From: Oscillospiraceae bacterium
GTDB lineage: Bacteria; Bacillota; Clostridia; Oscillospirales; CAG-272
Direction: 5' to 3'
DNA: 33,160 nt
Assembly: GCA_015065065.1 (NCBI GenBank)
Contig: SVQX01000021.1
Span: 1-33,160 of the forward strand
Shown: in pieces, positions 33,087 through 33,160 of the stretch
How positions within the stretch are numbered: the first letter of the stretch is position 1
How the letters are laid out: the number at the start of each line of letters is the position of its first letter
Notes under the pieces: generated by a model
What the model was told of the DNA's origin: nothing
Database searches by the model: none
Seen by the model: the letters and a program-made list of their open reading frames with translations, nothing else
Program-made: the position numbers and the translations under genes

Positions 33087-33116
33087 TCATTCGCAACTTT
33101 GGCACACGCAGTTCAT
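33087..33116 (-). CDS. Nine-residue cysteine-rich leader peptide
   Basis: An upstream open frame MNCVCQSCE with its own AAGGAGG site, nine bases before the ATG, ends 25 bases before the start of the large secreted protein. Three of the nine residues are cysteine. It could be a leader for translational or attenuation control by cysteine supply or redox state, or a chance frame. The strong ribosome site favours translation. Confidence 0.4.
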   Translation of the reverse strand: MNCVCQSCE

Positions 33117-33150
33117 TGGCGTATTCCTCCTTTTTTACTTTTATATTAAT

Positions 33151-33156
33151 ATTATA
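33151..33156 (-). promoter_or_regulatory. -10 element upstream of the large secreted protein gene
   Basis: TATAAT on the minus strand lies 34 bases before the leader peptide. The -35 would lie at about 33174-33179, outside the window, so the promoter cannot be confirmed. Confidence 0.45.
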
Positions 33157-33160
33157 GTTC

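Overview
The window looks like chromosome of a spore-forming, anaerobic gut-type member of the Clostridia (Bacillota), probably an uncultured Ruminococcaceae/Oscillospiraceae-like lineage. The reasons are strong AGGAGG-type ribosome sites, many consensus sigma-A promoters with an exact 17-bp spacer, a T-box leader on leuS, a DUF1858 redox protein, a spoVM-like sporulation gene directly downstream of thiN (the Bacillus order), and intergenic palindromes of the kind scattered through gut Clostridia. Base composition, judged by eye, is about 50% GC for the housekeeping genes. Two stretches are clearly richer in AT: the regulator gene at 1715-2800, and the right end at about 28.5-31.0 kb.

Layout. 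Positions 1-213 hold the start of a leftward gene with a signal anchor. Next come ilvE (428-1507) and a solitary XRE-TPR regulator. Two identical tRNA-Thr(GGT) genes, with near-identical promoters, flank a TIM-barrel gene (3096-4462). leuS lies leftward behind a T-box leader (4629-7333). A 400-bp block of palindromes precedes a YgiQ-type radical SAM gene. Further right, thiN and spoVM form a leftward pair, preceded by a small DUF6514-like gene. Between 11.4 and 20.2 kb nearly everything reads rightward: a small membrane protein, asnS, a ZIP transporter, a DUF1858 protein, trmK-nif3-ridA-aminotransferase, then pgk-tpiA-rbfA. Leftward threonine ammonia-lyase and rmuC converge on rbfA. A HAD phosphatase (23188-23850) converges on a leftward operon made of an OmpR-type response regulator, a histidine kinase, an 8-TM protein and a small 2-TM protein. 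A paralogue of that last gene lies just upstream of the operon (27057-27425). A short-chain dehydrogenase follows.

The accessory region is 28.5-33.1 kb, all leftward. A 1042-residue secreted protein (signal peptide, DNRLRE domain, ricin-like repeats, Ig-like domain, unassigned C-terminal domain) is followed after 2 bp by a small membrane protein, then by a membrane-anchored protein and a lipoprotein. Each of the three small genes has a copy of the same GC-rich palindrome just downstream. The large gene changes from GC-rich to AT-rich near its ricin/Ig boundary. Its leader encodes a nine-residue peptide with three cysteines. This layout resembles a polymorphic-toxin or surface-effector cassette with associated small proteins, and it is the best candidate for an undescribed system here.

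A second point concerns the two-component operon. Its upstream region and that of the paralogous small membrane-protein gene share a 10-mer and an 11-bp-spaced TGTT direct repeat, which suggests a common response-regulator site. Functions were assigned by reading motifs; no database search was possible.
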